A stretch of 64,000 bases of DNA from Devosia sp. ZB163 (GTDB lineage Bacteria; Pseudomonadota; Alphaproteobacteria; Rhizobiales; Devosiaceae). The stretch lies in contig NZ_JAQRMY010000001.1 of the NCBI RefSeq assembly GCF_028613635.1, positions 784,330-848,329 on the forward strand. Reading direction: 5' to 3'. This document shows positions 63,098-64,000 of the stretch, one piece after another; the stretch's first letter is position 1; the number at the start of each line of letters is the position of its first letter. The notes beneath the pieces were generated by a model that ran no database searches, was not told where the DNA came from, and saw only the letters and a program-made list of their open reading frames with translations. A program made the position numbers and the translations under genes.

Positions 63098-63766
63098 ATG
63101 CTCAACCCCATGCCCGCCACATTCGACTACCACCCGCCGACCGACCCGTGGCTGACGGTGGTCCATGCCGACGAAGACCTCGTCGTCCTGGACAAGCCCT
63201 CGGGGCTGCTCACGGTTCCCGGCAAGGACCCGGCGCTGGCCGATTGCCTTGAGGCGCGGGTGCGCGGCCGCTGGCCGACCGCCGCCGTCGCGCACCGGCT
63301 CGACAAGGATACTTCGGGCATCCTCGTCATGTGCCTCAACAAGAAGGCGCTCGGCCACGTGGGCCAGGAGTTCGAGCAGCGCCGCGCGAAAAAATCATAC
63401 GTCGCAAGGGTGTGGGGCGAGATCGAAGGCGACGAGGGCCGCATCGACCTGCCGCTCGCCACCGACTGGGAGCACAAGCCGCGCCAGCGCGTCGACTACG
63501 AGCGGGGCCGCCCCAGCGTCACCGATTGGGTGGTGGAGGGCCGCGAGAACGGCGTCACGCGCGTCCGGCTCTACCCCCTGACCGGCCGCACCCACCAACT
63601 GCGCGTCCACCTGATGGAGCTCGGCCACCCCATCCTCGGCGACCCCTTCTATTCGACCGGCGAGGCACTCGCTGCGGCTGACCGGTTGCAGCTCCACGCC
63701 GAGGAACTGGGTTTCAACCATCCGGCCGGGGGGTGGGTCACCTACCGGGTGCCGGCACCGTTCTAG
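63098..63766 (+). CDS. rluA: RluA-family pseudouridine synthase
   Basis: A 222-residue enzyme with the catalytic Asp in AHRLDKDTSGILVM, preceded by VVLDKPSGLLTVPGK and followed by PLTGRTHQLRVHLMELGHPI. There is no S4 domain, and the length fits RluA, which modifies U746 of 23S rRNA and U32 of some tRNAs; the exact target of this member is inferred. A start at 63113 (MPATFDYHPP) is also possible. Confidence 0.9.
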   Translation: MLNPMPATFDYHPPTDPWLTVVHADEDLVVLDKPSGLLTVPGKDPALADCLEARVRGRWPTAAVAHRLDKDTSGILVMCLNKKALGHVGQEFEQRRAKKSYVARVWGEIEGDEGRIDLPLATDWEHKPRQRVDYERGRPSVTDWVVEGRENGVTRVRLYPLTGRTHQLRVHLMELGHPILGDPFYSTGEALAAADRLQLHAEELGFNHPAGGWVTYRVPAPF

Positions 63767-63781
63767 GTGCGGTTTCGCACC
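63766..63781 (+). terminator. Hairpin after rluA
   Basis: GGTGCG-GTTT-CGCACC begins at the last base of the rluA stop codon and is followed by GTTATCCCC. It has a short stem and a poor T-tract, so it is a weak terminator candidate. Confidence 0.4.
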
Positions 63782-63913
63782 GTTATCCCCGTCACGAAAA
63801 CGTCACGGCTCCGCCGGAATCCCGTCTGAAACGGGCCATCTGTCGTCTCTAGCGTCACGCCTGCGTGATCGGCGCTGCCGCCGCGCCCCGTCGCAATCGA
63901 CCCGGAGATGACG

Positions 63914-64000
63914 ATGAGCGAGACCAAGGACCGGCCTGACGCCGACCCCGCTATCGAGGCCACCGCCATTGACGCCGCATTCATCGAGGAGGCGGACGGA
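63914..64000 (+). CDS. Unidentified gene, 3' end outside window
   Basis: The frame is open from the ATG at 63914 (GGAG six bases upstream) to the window end, giving 29 residues that begin MSETKDRPDADPAIEATAID. An ATG at 63908 is in the same frame. The visible part is acidic and has no family signature, so no function is assigned. Confidence 0.55.
   Translation, partial: MSETKDRPDADPAIEATAIDAAFIEEADG

Overview
The window is high-GC bacterial chromosome with densely packed genes. Gene content and order point to an alphaproteobacterium of the Hyphomicrobiales, possibly Devosia-like; the genus is an inference. The clearest markers are the block pckA / chvI-chvG-hprK-EIIA(Man)-HPr / ahcY / divL-tsaE / addB-addA-trxA, followed in inverse orientation by sppA-ihfB-lapA-trpF-trpB-trpA-accD-folC, the pair rpoN-hpf-ptsN, an Hsp20 gene paired with DUF1150, and an AccD without zinc-ribbon cysteines. 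There are no rRNA or tRNA genes, CRISPR arrays or intact insertion sequences that I can see.

Layout. 1-2.5 kb: a GNAT gene cut by the window edge, a DUF6894 gene with a Crp/Fnr regulator, and sppA. 2.5-8.8 kb: ihfB, lapA and the tryptophan/fatty-acid/folate run, with a hicAB toxin-antitoxin pair inserted between trpA and accD; its hicA is frameshifted. 8.8-12 kb: a YCII-like gene, a GH3 hydrolase and two thioredoxins. 12-21.4 kb: AddAB recombination nuclease, TsaE and the cell-cycle kinase DivL, whose H-box carries Tyr in place of His. 21.7-23.8 kb: divergent DeoR regulator and MFS transporter. 24-31.7 kb: ahcY, the incomplete PTS (HPr, EIIA, HprK), ChvG/ChvI and divergent pckA. 32-42.9 kb: a SleB-like wall hydrolase with a CtrA box upstream, assorted single genes, rpoN with a sigma-54-type promoter in front, hpf, ptsN, Hsp20, a glycosyltransferase and a cupin. 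43-47.2 kb: a repeat-rich, gene-poor stretch, then a lower-GC two-gene operon of unknown function. 47.2-64 kb: polA, a PhyH-bicupin fusion, an alcohol dehydrogenase, an SH3 protein, a hybrid histidine kinase, a phosphoribosyltransferase, a DUF2235-LysM protein, aqpZ, a FixJ-like regulator with a degenerate receiver, an aminoglycoside-phosphotransferase-like gene, a lytic transglycosylase, an oxidoreductase, rluA and the start of an unidentified gene.

Working together: ChvG/ChvI, HprK/HPr/EIIA, PtsN and RpoN link envelope, carbon and nitrogen status; DivL and the CtrA box belong to cell-cycle control. The most novel element is the operon at 44581-46994. Its second gene encodes pentapeptide repeats followed by an almost perfectly regular array of eleven 32-residue units that resemble pentatricopeptide repeats. 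It is translationally coupled to an unrecognised protein with a possible helix-turn-helix. Palindromic intergenic repeats of at least two families are scattered through the window, and one copy supplies the C-terminus and stop codon of a DUF1810 gene.
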